DNA of 64,000 nucleotides from Yersinia rochesterensis (GCF_003600645.1 NZ_CP032482.1:1798001-1862000), one strand, 5' to 3'. Shown: positions 10,657-19,673, counted from the first letter of the stretch. The notes: generated from the letters alone by a model not told the origin. Program-made: numbers and translations.

Positions 10657-12396
10657 TCAGAAAGTTTCCCAATTCAGCGAGTCATCGGCAGACTTTTTAT
10701 TTCCGCCAGTTTTATTCTGTCCCCCTGATGAAGGCGTTGGTGTTTTAAGAGAGGGAGTTGAACTGCGACCATTTAAATGGAAGACTGCAACCGCCTGGGT
10801 CAGTATCTCGGCCTGTTGCTCTAAAGAAGCCGCAGCTGCTGACGCTTCCTGCACTAAAGAGGCGTTCTGCTGTGTTACGTTGTCCATCTCGGATACCGCT
10901 TGCGCAACCTGACTGATGCCGCGGCTTTGTTCATCAGAAGCTGATGCAATCTCGCCCATAATATCAGTCACATGCGTGACGGCCATGACGATCTCTTTCA
11001 TTGTCTTACCCGCATCAGAGACCAGAATTGAGCCATCACCAATAAGATCAACCGAGACTTCAATCAACGATTCTATCTCTTTTGCTGCGTCAGCGCTGCG
11101 CTGCGCCAAATGGCGAACCTCGCTGGCGACGACTGCAAATCCACGGCCTTGTTCACCTGCTCGGGCCGCTTCTACCGCAGCATTCAACGCCAGAATGTTG
11201 GTTTGGAAAGCAATGCTATTAATGACGTTAGTAATTTCAGCAATTTTCATTGAGCTGAGGGATATTTTATCCATCGTGTCGATAACATCATTCACGATAT
11301 CGCCACCTTGGGCTGCTTTACCTGATGCATTCGCAGCCAGTTGGCTGGCATGGTGGGCATTTTCCGCATTTTGTTTAACCGTTGCAGTCAGTTGCTCCAT
11401 GCTAGCTGCTGTCTCTTCAAGTGAAGCGGCTTGTTGCTCCGTTCGTGCTGAAAGATCCGTATTGCCCAGTGCGATTTCGCTGGAGCCTTGATATATAGAT
11501 TCGGCACTGCTGCGTACGGCCTCAACCGTGGAAGCTAACGAATCTTGCATTTGTTGAATATTATGACCTAACACACCGATTTCATTGCGGCCAAATGCCA
11601 CGGGGCTTTGTGTTAAATCCCCTTGAGCAATACGTTGAATACGCACTACCAACCAGTTAATCGGCTTGATAATGACCTTGCTGATCACTAAAAAAGCGAT
11701 TATTGTCAGTAAAATAGCCAGAATAAAGGCACCACCCATCAGTATGTAACCGAGGTGCGCTTCTTGCTGAGCCGACTGATTAATTTGGTTGGCGAGTTCT
11801 GTACGATATTTAAATGCTTTTAGCAGCGGCTCGTTATAGGCGTCATCTAACGGATTAAGTTTTTCTGCCTCTAACGAGATAACTTCTTCAAAATGCCCCT
11901 CTTTAGTCGCTTCCAGCATGAGTTTCATGCCATCGTCGCGATATTGTTCATAAGCTTTTTTCAGTGGGCTATCTAAGGCGATATCAGTTTCGGATTTAGT
12001 GGGGCGGTTATAGTAGAGATCAAACATCTGTTGCGACTGAGTAATAAGATGTTCTGCATTCTTCAAGCCCTGTTGATAACCCGTGGCATCACCAATACGT
12101 GCCGATGATGCTGCTTGAATCAGAATAAGTCGTGCAGTACGCAAGTGGTTTGAGCTGTTAGAGAGCCCTAGGCGTATATCCAGTTCTTGAGTCGCTTCTT
12201 CAAGCGATTGGTTACTTTGTTTCAAGAAGTAGCCAGATGTACCAATTGCCGCTGCAAATAAAAGCAATATTCCCGCCAAAATGGCGATAAACAAAGTAAC
12301 CAGACGCATATTATTAACAAACAATACTTTCGTCTCTTTATTATGTTCTGGCGTTATTTTTAAATCCAATGGCTTATGCGTACTTCCACGTTTCAT
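10657..12396 (-). CDS. Methyl-accepting chemotaxis protein (Tar/Tsr class, isolated locus)
   Basis: 579-aa inner-membrane chemoreceptor. It has a short cytoplasmic N-terminus, TM1 at about 33-55, a periplasmic four-helix-type ligand domain (about 56-215), TM2 at about 216-238, HAMP (about 240-292), and the cytoplasmic signalling hairpin with [20 protein letters not shown]. It ends in NWETF, the CheR/CheB-docking pentapeptide. The ligand domain lacks the clear Tsr/Tar amino-acid-binding signature, so the ligand is unknown. It lies outside the flagellar block and is served by the che genes 10 kb away. A weak sigma-28 promoter candidate lies about 180 bp upstream. Confidence 0.92.
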   Translation of the reverse strand: MKRGSTHKPLDLKITPEHNKETKVLFVNNMRLVTLFIAILAGILLLFAAAIGTSGYFLKQSNQSLEEATQELDIRLGLSNSSNHLRTARLILIQAASSARIGDATGYQQGLKNAEHLITQSQQMFDLYYNRPTKSETDIALDSPLKKAYEQYRDDGMKLMLEATKEGHFEEVISLEAEKLNPLDDAYNEPLLKAFKYRTELANQINQSAQQEAHLGYILMGGAFILAILLTIIAFLVISKVIIKPINWLVVRIQRIAQGDLTQSPVAFGRNEIGVLGHNIQQMQDSLASTVEAVRSSAESIYQGSSEIALGNTDLSARTEQQAASLEETAASMEQLTATVKQNAENAHHASQLAANASGKAAQGGDIVNDVIDTMDKISLSSMKIAEITNVINSIAFQTNILALNAAVEAARAGEQGRGFAVVASEVRHLAQRSADAAKEIESLIEVSVDLIGDGSILVSDAGKTMKEIVMAVTHVTDIMGEIASASDEQSRGISQVAQAVSEMDNVTQQNASLVQEASAAAASLEQQAEILTQAVAVFHLNGRSSTPSLKTPTPSSGGQNKTGGNKKSADDSLNWETF

Positions 12397-12573
12397 TGTC
12401 AGTTCCGTTTCTATAGTCGATCGAGGAAAGGTCCTTGCCTGATATACTCATACATTCGAAGTTGCCGCTTTGTCAGCTGTCTGACGGTAACATCAATAAT
12501 TGGAGCACTGGCATCGCTACTTAAAATTAATCCACCCCTATATCTAAAATAATCTCAACACTCCTTTAAGAAC

Positions 12574-12600
12574 CTATCGGCAACAGACCTAAAATAGTTA
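12574..12600 (-). promoter_or_regulatory. Candidate sigma-28 (FliA) promoter for the isolated chemoreceptor
   Basis: Minus strand: -10 GCCGATAG (7 of 8 to consensus GCCGATAA), an 11-nt spacer, and -35 TAACTATT (5 of 8 to TAAAGTTT). Distance to the receptor ATG is about 180 bp. The -10 and spacer fit well; the -35 is poor, so this is weaker than the other sigma-28 sites in the window. Confidence 0.5.
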
Positions 12601-12928
12601 GGGTTATAAATGAGATCGCGCTCTCATTTTTGGTGAAAGGTTCATTGCATTTATGTAATAACGTCAAGGACTTGATAGGTGTCCCTGGTTCAATGCCTTG
12701 CTGTACTTGCTAGGTTAGGAATGTTAATGGAGTTCACCGCGTAGGTATTTTGCCTCGAGGCGATATCGTCGTTCTCCAATAAATTATTTTGGGTAGTTTG
12801 GGGTAATCTTCGGTTGTTGTTTTCTGGGGAGGTCTTATTTATAGCAATAGGATATCCAGCAGTGAAATAGGATTAATTTACGTCTTATATTTTCGCTATT
12901 ATCCTTATTATTTTAATTGTTCTTAATC
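12601..12928. other. Intergenic stretch between the chemoreceptor and the mgtC promoter
   Basis: About 330 bp with no gene. It holds two short self-complementary strings (TGAGATCGCGCTCTCA near 12611 and GCCTCGAGGC near 12754) of unknown meaning, and becomes AT-rich toward the mgtC promoter. Confidence 0.4.
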
Positions 12929-12945
12929 GGTTTAAGTTTTGTTTA
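12929..12945 (+). promoter_or_regulatory. PhoP box upstream of mgtC
   Basis: GGTTTA, a 5-nt spacer AGTTT, then TGTTTA: the direct-repeat PhoP binding site (K/GTTTA-N5-K/GTTTA) with no mismatch in either half. A loose -10 candidate (CATGAT, 12961-12966) follows about 15 bp downstream. Known biology: PhoP activates mgtC under low magnesium. The site is about 385 bp upstream of mgtC, leaving room for a long leader. Confidence 0.8.
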
Positions 12946-13011
12946 GAAATATAACCTTTACATGATTATCACAGACAACTATACTCTTGAAAAATTTCGG
13001 TGGAGAAACTA

Positions 13012-13053
13012 ATGGATACGCAAAGTAGTAGTCAAATAAGCAAGGCAAGCTAA
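13012..13053 (+). CDS. Short leader ORF in the mgtC 5' leader
   Basis: 13-codon ORF (MDTQSSSQISKAS) with GGAGAAA upstream of the ATG. The last codons lie inside one arm of a stem-loop (13044-13050 paired with 13076-13082), so ribosome progress would control folding. In Salmonella the mgtC leader has short ORFs (mgtM, mgtP) that sense ATP/tRNA and proline; this ORF has no proline, so if it is a sensor its signal differs. Position and overlap with the stem are seen; function is inferred. Confidence 0.45.
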   Translation: MDTQSSSQISKAS

Positions 13054-13186
13054 CTTATCTCCCGACCGATTTGTTGCTTGCCGAAACATGGCGGGCAGCA
13101 CCTTCTCTGTATTTCCTGAGCTGTGCATACCCAATAATGATTCTACTCGATGGATAATCATCGAGGATATTAATTCGGGTTTTTTT
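13044..13186 (+). promoter_or_regulatory. Putative mgtC leader attenuator: stem-loops plus T-run
   Basis: Stem 1: GGCAAGC (13044-13050) pairs with GCTTGCC (13076-13082). Stem 2: CTCGATG (13146-13152) pairs with CATCGAG (13159-13165), possibly extended by an outer ACCC...GGGT pairing that ends right at a run of seven or more T residues (13180-13186). The outer stem plus T-run looks like an intrinsic terminator inside the leader, about 140 bp upstream of mgtC. Alternative folding between the stems was not tested. Confidence 0.5.
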
Positions 13187-13330
13187 ATGGTATTTAATAG
13201 CCACTCACTCTTTCCTCCTGGCGCTAACACCGGTTACTGCTGATTTACCCTTGGGTATATATCAGCACAATTACCTGTGTGCTAAATAGCACATGATTAT
13301 TCTACCAATGATTAATTCATGGAGAGAATC

Positions 13331-14029
13331 ATGGCATTAACTCCTTTTGTCATAAATTTATTACTGGCAATGTGCCTGGGCGCATTAATTGGTGCCGAAA
13401 GGCAATGGCGTCAACGTATGGCTGGTTTACGGACTAATGCATTAGTTGCGACTGGTGCGGCGGTATTTATTCTCAGCTCTTATGCCACCTCTCCTGATAG
13501 TCCGGGCCGTATTGCTGCTCAAGTGGTTTCAGGAATTGGTTTCTTGGGGGCTGGCGTTATTATGCGCGAAGGCATGAATATTCGGGGCTTAAATACGGCG
13601 GCTACCTTGTGGTGTTCCGCTGGAATTGGCGTGCTTTGCGGCCTGGGATTGTATTGGAATGCTGTTGCTGCAACCGCCGTTATTTTATGTGCCAATATAT
13701 TGTTACGCGAGGCAGCGCAACGCATTAATATGCAACCTCAACAACAAGCTGTTGATTTAGAAGTGCGTTACCGCATTCACGTGACATGTGGTACGGAAGA
13801 TGAAGTATTGGTTCGCACTCTGATTTTACAGGCATTGAATGGTATGGCATTACGATTGCAATCATTATGCAGTGCCGATATCGCCAAGCCCGGTCAGCTA
13901 GAAGTTTGTGCTGAAATAATGGCGACGCCAGCAGCACAAAAAGAAATTGAAAGCATTGTTTGCCGAGTCAGTCTGGAGCGGAGTGTCAGTGCTATTCATT
14001 GGCGTATTGCATCAGAATTGCCAGCATAA
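13331..14029 (+). CDS. mgtC: MgtC virulence/magnesium-adaptation membrane protein
   Basis: 232-aa inner-membrane protein that inhibits the F1Fo ATP synthase and supports survival in macrophages and low magnesium in Salmonella. It has the MgtC/SapB N-terminal domain with about five hydrophobic segments and conserved LLAMCLGALIGAERQWRQR, ATGAAVFILSS and GFLGAGVIM. A soluble ACT-like C-terminal domain spans about 150-232. I start at the ATG at 13331 because GGAGAG lies 4 nt before it; an ATG four codons earlier has no Shine-Dalgarno. Salmonella MgtC is 231 aa. mgtB follows 216 bp downstream; the PhoP box is upstream. Confidence 0.93.
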   Translation: MALTPFVINLLLAMCLGALIGAERQWRQRMAGLRTNALVATGAAVFILSSYATSPDSPGRIAAQVVSGIGFLGAGVIMREGMNIRGLNTAATLWCSAGIGVLCGLGLYWNAVAATAVILCANILLREAAQRINMQPQQQAVDLEVRYRIHVTCGTEDEVLVRTLILQALNGMALRLQSLCSADIAKPGQLEVCAEIMATPAAQKEIESIVCRVSLERSVSAIHWRIASELPA

Positions 14030-14098
14030 GTTGGGAAGTTAATCTAATTTCAAATTAGTAGTCAATAATACTGACCCATGTGGTAGTAAGGAGTTGTT

Positions 14099-14140
14099 AT
14101 GGACGATCACCCCGGAGTTAACTTAATTAGCTGCTGCTGA
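14099..14140 (+). CDS. Possible 13-residue peptide ORF between mgtC and mgtB
   Basis: ATG ORF of 13 codons (MDDHPGVNLISCC) ending TGA, with TAAGGAG 5 nt before the start, a near-ideal ribosome binding site. It lies in the 216-bp gap between mgtC and mgtB, 105 bp before the mgtB ATG. By position it could be a translated leader that tunes mgtB expression or a small protein. I know of no homologue. A 5-bp AT-rich hairpin lies just upstream (14044-14058). Confidence 0.35.
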   Translation: MDDHPGVNLISCC

Positions 14141-14245
14141 TTAAATATAAATATAAAATTGGCAGCGCAATAATAGTTCAGCACATTTATCTCTCAATAA
14201 TAGAGCGGATAAATTCTGTGCATTTAGAATTAAAAGAGAAGCGTT

Positions 14246-16948
14246 ATGACCAAATTTAAAAAGACAGGTACAAGCCGTAGCAATAATAATAAAAAACCTT
14301 TTACTATTGCATTAGAGGCTAAAAATAGCTTGGATCAAACATTATCTAAGTTAAATGCTAACTTGAATGGGCTAACAGAGGAAGATGCCAAAGAGCGGCT
14401 GGAATTATACGGGATTAATGAAGTTGCGCATGAGAAAGCACCGCCAGCTCTGATTCAATTACTGGCTGCATTTAATAACCCATTTATTTTTGTTTTAATG
14501 ATTTTGGCTGCAATCAGCTTTGTAACCGATTATTGGTTACCGCTACAACGTGGCGAGGAAACAGATCTTGTCGGTGTCAGCATTATTGTGACCATGGTTT
14601 TAATCAGTGGATTACTGCGTTTTTGGCAGGAATACCGCACCAATAAAGCCGCAGAAACGCTGAAATCAATGGTGCGTACCACGGCCACGGTATTGCGTCG
14701 CAGTAGCCATAGTGCCCAGCCGAAAAAACAGGAAATAGCTATTAAACAGTTGGTACCGGGCGATATTATTTTATTATCTGCCGGGGATATGATTCCAGCT
14801 GATTTGCGCCTGATTAAATCCAGAGATTTATTTATCAGTCAGGCAATTCTGACCGGTGAAGCTATACCCATTGAGAAATATGATGCAATGGGGTCAATTG
14901 CACCGAAATCAGTGGAAGCAGATGCCAGTAGCGAAAGTGAATTACTTGAGTTATCTAATATTTGTTTGATGGGGACGAACGTTGCCAGTGGAACGGCCAT
15001 GGCCGTGGTTGTCGCCACCGGCGGGTATACTTATTTCGGGTCACTTGCGAAATCCATTGTGGGCAATCGCGCTCAAACTGCTTTTGACCGAGGGGTTAAT
15101 AGTGTTAGTTGGTTATTAATTCGCTTTATGTTGGTGATGGTGCCGATCGTATTGCTGATCAATGGTTTTACAAAAGGGGATTGGAGTGAGGCGGCGCTGT
15201 TTGCTTTGGCAGTGGCGGTTGGATTAACGCCTGAAATGTTGCCGATGATCGTCAGCTCTAACTTGGCTAAAGGTGCAATAGCGATGTCGCGGCGAAAAGT
15301 TGTCGTCAAGCGATTGAATGCAATACAAAACTTTGGTGCGATGGATGTGCTGTGTACCGATAAAACAGGGACATTAACGCAAGACCGAATTATTCTTGAA
15401 CACCATTTAAATGTTCTTGGCAGCAATGACAGTAAAATATTACAACTGGCATGGCTTAACAGTTTTCATCAAAGCGGCATGCGCAATCTGATGGATCAGG
15501 CGGTTATTAAATTCAGCCGTGGCAAGCCAGAAATTGATGCTTTACGCAGCTTCAATAAAGTTGATGAATTACCCTTTGATTTCATTCGCCGTCGTTTATC
15601 GATTGTGGTGAAAGATGATCAGCAACATCAAAAACTGATCTGCAAAGGTGCAGTAGAAGAAATGCTAAGTATCTGTACTTCAGTGCGCGAAGGCGATGAA
15701 ATCTATCCGCTTGATGAAGCCCGCCGCGCCTCATTGTTGGCATTAGCCACGCAATATAATGAAGACGGCTTTCGTGTTTTACTACTGGCAACCCGCGAAT
15801 TAGGCACCGAAGTCAGCGAGGTCCCTTTAAGTATTGCCGACGAACGTGAGTTGGTTGTGCAAGGATTACTGACCTTCCTTGATCCGCCAAAAGAAAGTGC
15901 CGAGGCCGCGATTGCCGCATTGCGGGAAAATGGTGTTGCGGTAAAAGTATTAACCGGCGATAACCCGATTATTACCGCTAAAATCTGTCGCGATGTTGGG
16001 TTGGAACCCGGAGAGCCACTGAGTGGTCTTGATATTGAGCATATGGATGATGAAACACTGGCGCGTGAAGTGGAATTGCGCACGGTGTTCACCAAACTGA
16101 CTCCGCTGCAAAAGTCTCGTGTGCTGAAAATGCTGCAAAGCAATGGTCATACTGTTGGTTTCCTCGGGGATGGTATTAATGATGCTCCGGCATTGCGCGA
16201 TGCTGATGTGGGAATCTCGGTTGATACCGGCACCGATATCGCCAAAGAGTCAGCTGATATCATTTTGCTCGAAAAGAATTTAATGGTATTGGAAGAGGGT
16301 GTTATTAAAGGGCGCGAAACTTTCGGGAATATTATCAAGTATTTGAACATGACCGCCAGCTCTAACTTCGGTAACGTTTTCTCTGTATTGGTTGCCAGTG
16401 CTTTTATTCCATTCTTGCCGATGCTGGCCATTCATTTACTGCTGCAAAACCTGATGTATGACATCTCCCAGCTCTCTCTGCCGTGGGATAAAATGGATAA
16501 AGAGTTTTTGCGCAAACCGCGTAAGTGGGATGCTAAAAATATTGGCCGCTTTATGCTGTGGATTGGGCCGACTTCGTCGATCTTTGATATCACAACTTTT
16601 GCGCTAATGTGGTTTGTTTTCGCGGCCAACAGTGTCGAGCATCAGGCTTTGTTCCAGTCAGGTTGGTTTATTGAAGGTTTGTTGTCGCAAACATTAGTTG
16701 TTCATATGTTGCGTACGCAGAAAATTCCGTTTATTCAAAGCACCGCTGCATTGCCAGTGCTATTAACTACTGGGGTTATCATGGCGATAGGTATTTATAT
16801 TCCATTCTCACCATTAGGAACATTAGTCGGACTACAACCACTGCCATGGCAATATTTCCCATGGTTGGCAGGAACATTGATCAGTTATTGTGTTGTTGCG
16901 CAACTGATGAAACAGTTTTATATCCGCCGCTTCGGCAAATGGTTCTAA
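14246..16948 (+). CDS. mgtB: Magnesium-importing P-type ATPase (MgtA/MgtB family)
   Basis: 900-aa P3B-type ATPase that brings Mg2+ across the inner membrane under limitation. An N-terminal cytoplasmic part is followed by about ten membrane segments (first pair about 75-125; then about 285-345 and a C-terminal cluster from about 700). The actuator TGE is in ILTGEAIP. The phosphorylated Asp372 lies in DKTGTLT, the nucleotide-binding domain contains CKGAVEEM, and the hinge is GDGINDAPALRDADVGISVD. Proximity to mgtC favours the name mgtB over mgtA; the two are close in sequence. Start ATG is preceded by AAGAGAAG. Probably part of the PhoP-controlled mgtC transcript. Confidence 0.92.
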   Translation: MTKFKKTGTSRSNNNKKPFTIALEAKNSLDQTLSKLNANLNGLTEEDAKERLELYGINEVAHEKAPPALIQLLAAFNNPFIFVLMILAAISFVTDYWLPLQRGEETDLVGVSIIVTMVLISGLLRFWQEYRTNKAAETLKSMVRTTATVLRRSSHSAQPKKQEIAIKQLVPGDIILLSAGDMIPADLRLIKSRDLFISQAILTGEAIPIEKYDAMGSIAPKSVEADASSESELLELSNICLMGTNVASGTAMAVVVATGGYTYFGSLAKSIVGNRAQTAFDRGVNSVSWLLIRFMLVMVPIVLLINGFTKGDWSEAALFALAVAVGLTPEMLPMIVSSNLAKGAIAMSRRKVVVKRLNAIQNFGAMDVLCTDKTGTLTQDRIILEHHLNVLGSNDSKILQLAWLNSFHQSGMRNLMDQAVIKFSRGKPEIDALRSFNKVDELPFDFIRRRLSIVVKDDQQHQKLICKGAVEEMLSICTSVREGDEIYPLDEARRASLLALATQYNEDGFRVLLLATRELGTEVSEVPLSIADERELVVQGLLTFLDPPKESAEAAIAALRENGVAVKVLTGDNPIITAKICRDVGLEPGEPLSGLDIEHMDDETLAREVELRTVFTKLTPLQKSRVLKMLQSNGHTVGFLGDGINDAPALRDADVGISVDTGTDIAKESADIILLEKNLMVLEEGVIKGRETFGNIIKYLNMTASSNFGNVFSVLVASAFIPFLPMLAIHLLLQNLMYDISQLSLPWDKMDKEFLRKPRKWDAKNIGRFMLWIGPTSSIFDITTFALMWFVFAANSVEHQALFQSGWFIEGLLSQTLVVHMLRTQKIPFIQSTAALPVLLTTGVIMAIGIYIPFSPLGTLVGLQPLPWQYFPWLAGTLISYCVVAQLMKQFYIRRFGKWF

Positions 16949-16979
16949 CAGAATTTATGGATACTTAAGATAAAGAAAT

Positions 16980-16999
16980 CCGGGGCCTATAGGCCCCGG
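16980..16999 (+). terminator. Perfect GC-rich palindrome after mgtB
   Basis: CCGGGGCCTATAGGCCCCGG is a perfect 20-bp inverted repeat 31 bp past the mgtB stop and 11 bp before the curA remnant. It should form a very stable hairpin. The T-run typical of an intrinsic terminator is missing on the plus strand, so terminator is the likely but not certain reading. Confidence 0.6.
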
Positions 17000-17010
17000 A
17001 ACTATAATGA

Positions 17011-17282
17011 CTATTCATTACCCACGCGAATCACTAGCTTGTCAAAGTTCTTACCTTGTAATAACCCAATAAAGGCTTGTGGTGCATTCCAACCCATCAA
17101 CAAAATCTTCGCGAAATTTGATTTTTCCTTGCTCCACCCAAGGGGGTATTTGCAGTAGGAAATCATTAAAACTCCCACCGGGAAGTTTGGATGTTGCGAC
17201 ACTTCAATCCGCGAGACGGCACCCCAGCCACCCCATCTCCAGCATTAACCAGAGCTGCATATAACGGTGCATCACTCATTCG
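17011..17282 (-). pseudogene. Remnant of a CurA/YncB-type NADP-dependent oxidoreductase
   Basis: Pieces of one protein of about 345 aa are squeezed into 272 bp. Reading the minus strand: MSDAPLYAALVNAGDGVAG matches the N-terminal MSD...Y region. One frame shift later, AVSRIEVSQHPNFPVG follows. The frame then joins, after loss of roughly 200 residues, to FLLQIPPWVEQGKIKFRED and FVDGLE. A further frame shift leads to NAPQAFIGLLQGKNFDKLVI and the C-terminal end RVGNE. So there is a large internal deletion plus at least two frameshifts, and no start upstream. It abuts uspC on the same strand. Confidence 0.8.
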
Positions 17283-17288
17283 TTTTTA

Positions 17289-17708
17289 TCAAAGAGGGAC
17301 TATCAGCACATCTACCATGCTGGTATTAATCAGGCGAGAAGCTGAGCAGGAAAATTTATTCATTAGCCTTGTGCTGTGATTGCCGCATATCACTAGGTCA
17401 ATATGTTGTTGCTGACAAAAATAAGCCATGCTGTCAGCGAACTCACCATGAACCACCGTTCGGTTCTCGATGGGATAATCAGCATTGATAGCTAATTCAT
17501 CCATAAATAACTGAGCTTCCTCTTGTAAAACGGACCGTAAATCACCCAGCATGGGGGCCGCGTAGCTATTGTACATTTCGGGTTCTGTTGTCAGCGTAAT
17601 CAATGAAACCCGGCCGTTATAAGGCCGCACGATAGAAACGGCTTTATCTACCAACTGTTGGCTATCGGGTGAAAGGGCCACTGCGACCAGTACATTACTG
17701 TATCCCAT
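17289..17708 (-). CDS. uspC: Universal stress protein (UspC-like)
   Basis: 139-aa cytoplasmic Usp-fold protein. It tracks E. coli UspC (142 aa) through YSNVLVAVA.SPDSQQL, KAVSI.RP, SLITL..EPEMYN, AAPML.DLRSVL and DLVICGNH. UspC-type proteins act in stress resistance and motility. The ATP-binding G-2x-G-9x-G(S/T) motif of the UspFG branch is not evident, as in the UspA/C/D branch. In E. coli uspC also lies beside flhDC, and it does here, divergent from flhD across a 1-kb gap. The curA remnant follows its stop by 6 bp. Confidence 0.88.
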   Translation of the reverse strand: MGYSNVLVAVALSPDSQQLVDKAVSIVRPYNGRVSLITLTTEPEMYNSYAAPMLGDLRSVLQEEAQLFMDELAINADYPIENRTVVHGEFADSMAYFCQQQHIDLVICGNHSTRLMNKFSCSASRLINTSMVDVLIVPL

Positions 17709-18737
17709 TATTAAGATCCCATAAGCGCGACTGTAGGATAAAGATTAGGGGATCATATACTTAAGAAATGAGATTTAAATCACATTTGGCAGTAGCTAAT
17801 AAAAAAGTCTCTTTTAACATGCAGTTAAATAAAAACAATCATAAAGAATGATATCTAAGACTTATGATTTAAAAATAATTAATTAATTCTATTTACATTC
17901 CAAGAACAATTTCCTTATTAAAGTAATGGATATCATCCTAGGTTGAAAATATTTTTTTTGATAAAAATACGTGAAGGGGAGTAACAGTGAAACATATGGT
18001 TACCTCTGTTACCTTTTTTAATACAGGTTTTAGGCCCTTTTAACGTAAATAGACAGATAGGTTAATAAATAAACGATGAAAGGCACTTTTTAACACGGCA
18101 TAAATATTCGTTAAACCAATATGGTTTTGGATAGTTACCTATAGAGGTGCCGAACTATAAAGTGACTTGTCAGATCTTAGTTCTGATGATTTGCCATTAT
18201 GACGGATTTATATCCTGCCATTTCGTTTTGGAAGTGTTTTTGTTCGAACCGATCTAAAAGTACTAAGAATTGGCCCTATATCCTTAGTTTTTTAGCTATT
18301 TTTTTACTTTTGGCTATTTTTCGAACACTGTTCAGGTCAAAAAACAACCAAAAAAAGAGAGGTTTTTCTTTTTTATATTTTATTTTTGTGACCCTTGTCA
18401 CATTGCATTTAAAATAAATCGCTAGTCACATTGTATGTGCTAGCGATTCGGGAGTAGAGTTGGGCCTGTTTAGGAATATTCCTAATAATTTGTAAGAAAA
18501 TTCACATGTCGAAGGTGCAATATCAGAGCAGTAAGCAACACAAAATCAAACTGTCAGGCAGATGACATGTTATTTCATACAAAACGGTATTTTTTGTCAT
18601 GTAGCACCAGTAAGCTTCTATTACTTTTAGTTCTATAGGTTTTAATTAACTGTATAACGGGAAGGATCCCAGGTCTTGGGTGAAGAATTCTATCATCCAA
18701 CTTATGTTTTAAAGCATAATCAGTCGGGATGTATAAA
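17709..18737. other. 1-kb AT-rich regulatory region between uspC and flhD
   Basis: Divergent spacer of about 1030 bp. In enterobacteria the region upstream of flhDC carries many regulator sites and a long transcribed leader. Here it is very AT-rich with long T/A tracts (17930-18400) and contains one strong hairpin (18417-18448). A 72-codon plus-strand frame (18199-18417) with a hydrophobic stretch has no ribosome binding site and low-complexity sequence; I do not call it a gene. Individual promoter elements are not assignable by eye. Confidence 0.5.
18417..18448. promoter_or_regulatory. Strong hairpin in the flhDC upstream region
   Basis: Nine-bp stem AATCGCTAG / CTAGCGATT, continued past one bulged T by CACAT / ATGTG, with a TGT loop. 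Read on the minus strand it is followed by TTTATTTTAAA, a U-rich tail like that of an intrinsic terminator; on the plus strand there is no T-run. It could stop antisense transcription, or act as an RNA element in the flhDC leader. Confidence 0.5.
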
Positions 18738-19088
18738 ATGAGTACGTCTGAATTACTCAAACATATTTATGATATTAATTTGTCATATTTGCTCTTAGCA
18801 CAGCGGTTAATTAACGATGAGAAAGCCTCAGCGATGTTTCGCTTGGGTATTACGGATACTATGGCCGATGCACTAGCGCAGTTAACATTACCGCAGATGG
18901 TTAAATTAGCTGAGACTAACCAATTGGTCTGTCATTTCCGTTTCAGTGATCACAATACAATTCATCATCTGACGAAAGAATCTCGTGTGGATGACTTGCA
19001 GCAAATCCATACAGGAATTTTATTGTCGAGTCATTTACTCCACGAGCTATCGTTAAAAGACGGTAGTGCGCCTAAGAAAAGAGCATGA
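18738..19088 (+). CDS. flhD: Flagellar master regulator subunit FlhD
   Basis: 116-aa subunit of the FlhD4C2 activator that switches on class 2 flagellar operons with sigma-70. It is intact and close to E. coli FlhD ([65 protein letters not shown], ending KKRA). I start at the ATG at 18738 to give MSTSELLKH, matching E. coli MHTSELLKH; an ATG three codons upstream is possible. It lacks the frameshift known from Y. pestis flhD. flhC follows 3 bp later. Confidence 0.95.
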   Translation: MSTSELLKHIYDINLSYLLLAQRLINDEKASAMFRLGITDTMADALAQLTLPQMVKLAETNQLVCHFRFSDHNTIHHLTKESRVDDLQQIHTGILLSSHLLHELSLKDGSAPKKRA

Positions 19089-19091
19089 CCG

Positions 19092-19673
19092 ATGGTTGAG
19101 AAAAGTATTGTTCAGGAAGCAAAAGACATTCATTTAGCTATGGAGTTGATAACTTTAGGCGCGCGTTTGCAGATGTTAGAAAGCGAAACGCAACTCAGTC
19201 GAGGGCGTTTAATTAAGCTTTATAAAGAGCTGAGAGGCAGTCCTCCGCCTAAAGGTATGTTGCCGTTTTCGACCGATTGGTTTATGACCTGGGAACAGAA
19301 TATCCATTCATCGATGTTTTATAACGCTTATAGTTTTTTGCTAAAAAGTGGTCAATGCACCGGTGTTGAGGCCGTCATTAAGGCTTATCGTCTTTATCTC
19401 GAACAGTGTCCAGATCAGTCCGGAATACCGCCATTATTGGCATTAACTCGAGCCTGGACCTTGGTTCGGTTCGTCGATAGTGGCATGTTGCAGCTTTCTG
19501 GCTGTAACTGCTGTGGTGGGACTTTTATCACCCATGCACATCAACCGCGAAACAGCTTTGTTTGCAGTCTCTGCCAGCCACCTTCCCGCGCAGTAAAAAA
19601 ACGTAAACTTTCTCCGCAATCTGCCGATATAACTTCACAACTGCTGGATGAGCAGGTTAGTCGCGCAGTTTGA
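19092..19673 (+). CDS. flhC: Flagellar master regulator subunit FlhC
   Basis: 193-aa DNA-contacting, zinc-binding subunit of FlhD4C2. The zinc cluster is present as C138/C141 (in SGCNCCGG) and C158/C161 (in FVCSLC). The rest aligns with E. coli FlhC (192 aa). The gene is translationally linked to flhD by a 3-bp gap. A consensus-like sigma-28 promoter lies inside its 3' end and points at motA, so the end of flhC also carries the signal for the next operon. Confidence 0.95.
   Translation: MVEKSIVQEAKDIHLAMELITLGARLQMLESETQLSRGRLIKLYKELRGSPPPKGMLPFSTDWFMTWEQNIHSSMFYNAYSFLLKSGQCTGVEAVIKAYRLYLEQCPDQSGIPPLLALTRAWTLVRFVDSGMLQLSGCNCCGGTFITHAHQPRNSFVCSLCQPPSRAVKKRKLSPQSADITSQLLDEQVSRAV
19604..19630 (+). 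promoter_or_regulatory. Sigma-28 (FliA) promoter for motA-motB-cheA-cheW, inside flhC
   Basis: -35 TAAACTTT (7 of 8 to TAAAGTTT), an 11-nt spacer, and -10 GCCGATAT (7 of 8). It lies within the last 25 codons of flhC and 180 bp before motA. motA is a class 3 gene in E. coli with a similar promoter position. Confidence 0.88.

Noticed and set aside
18199..18417. 72-codon plus-strand frame upstream of flhD with a hydrophobic stretch
   Set aside because: Low-complexity AT-rich DNA that yields Phe/Leu runs by chance, and no ribosome binding site.
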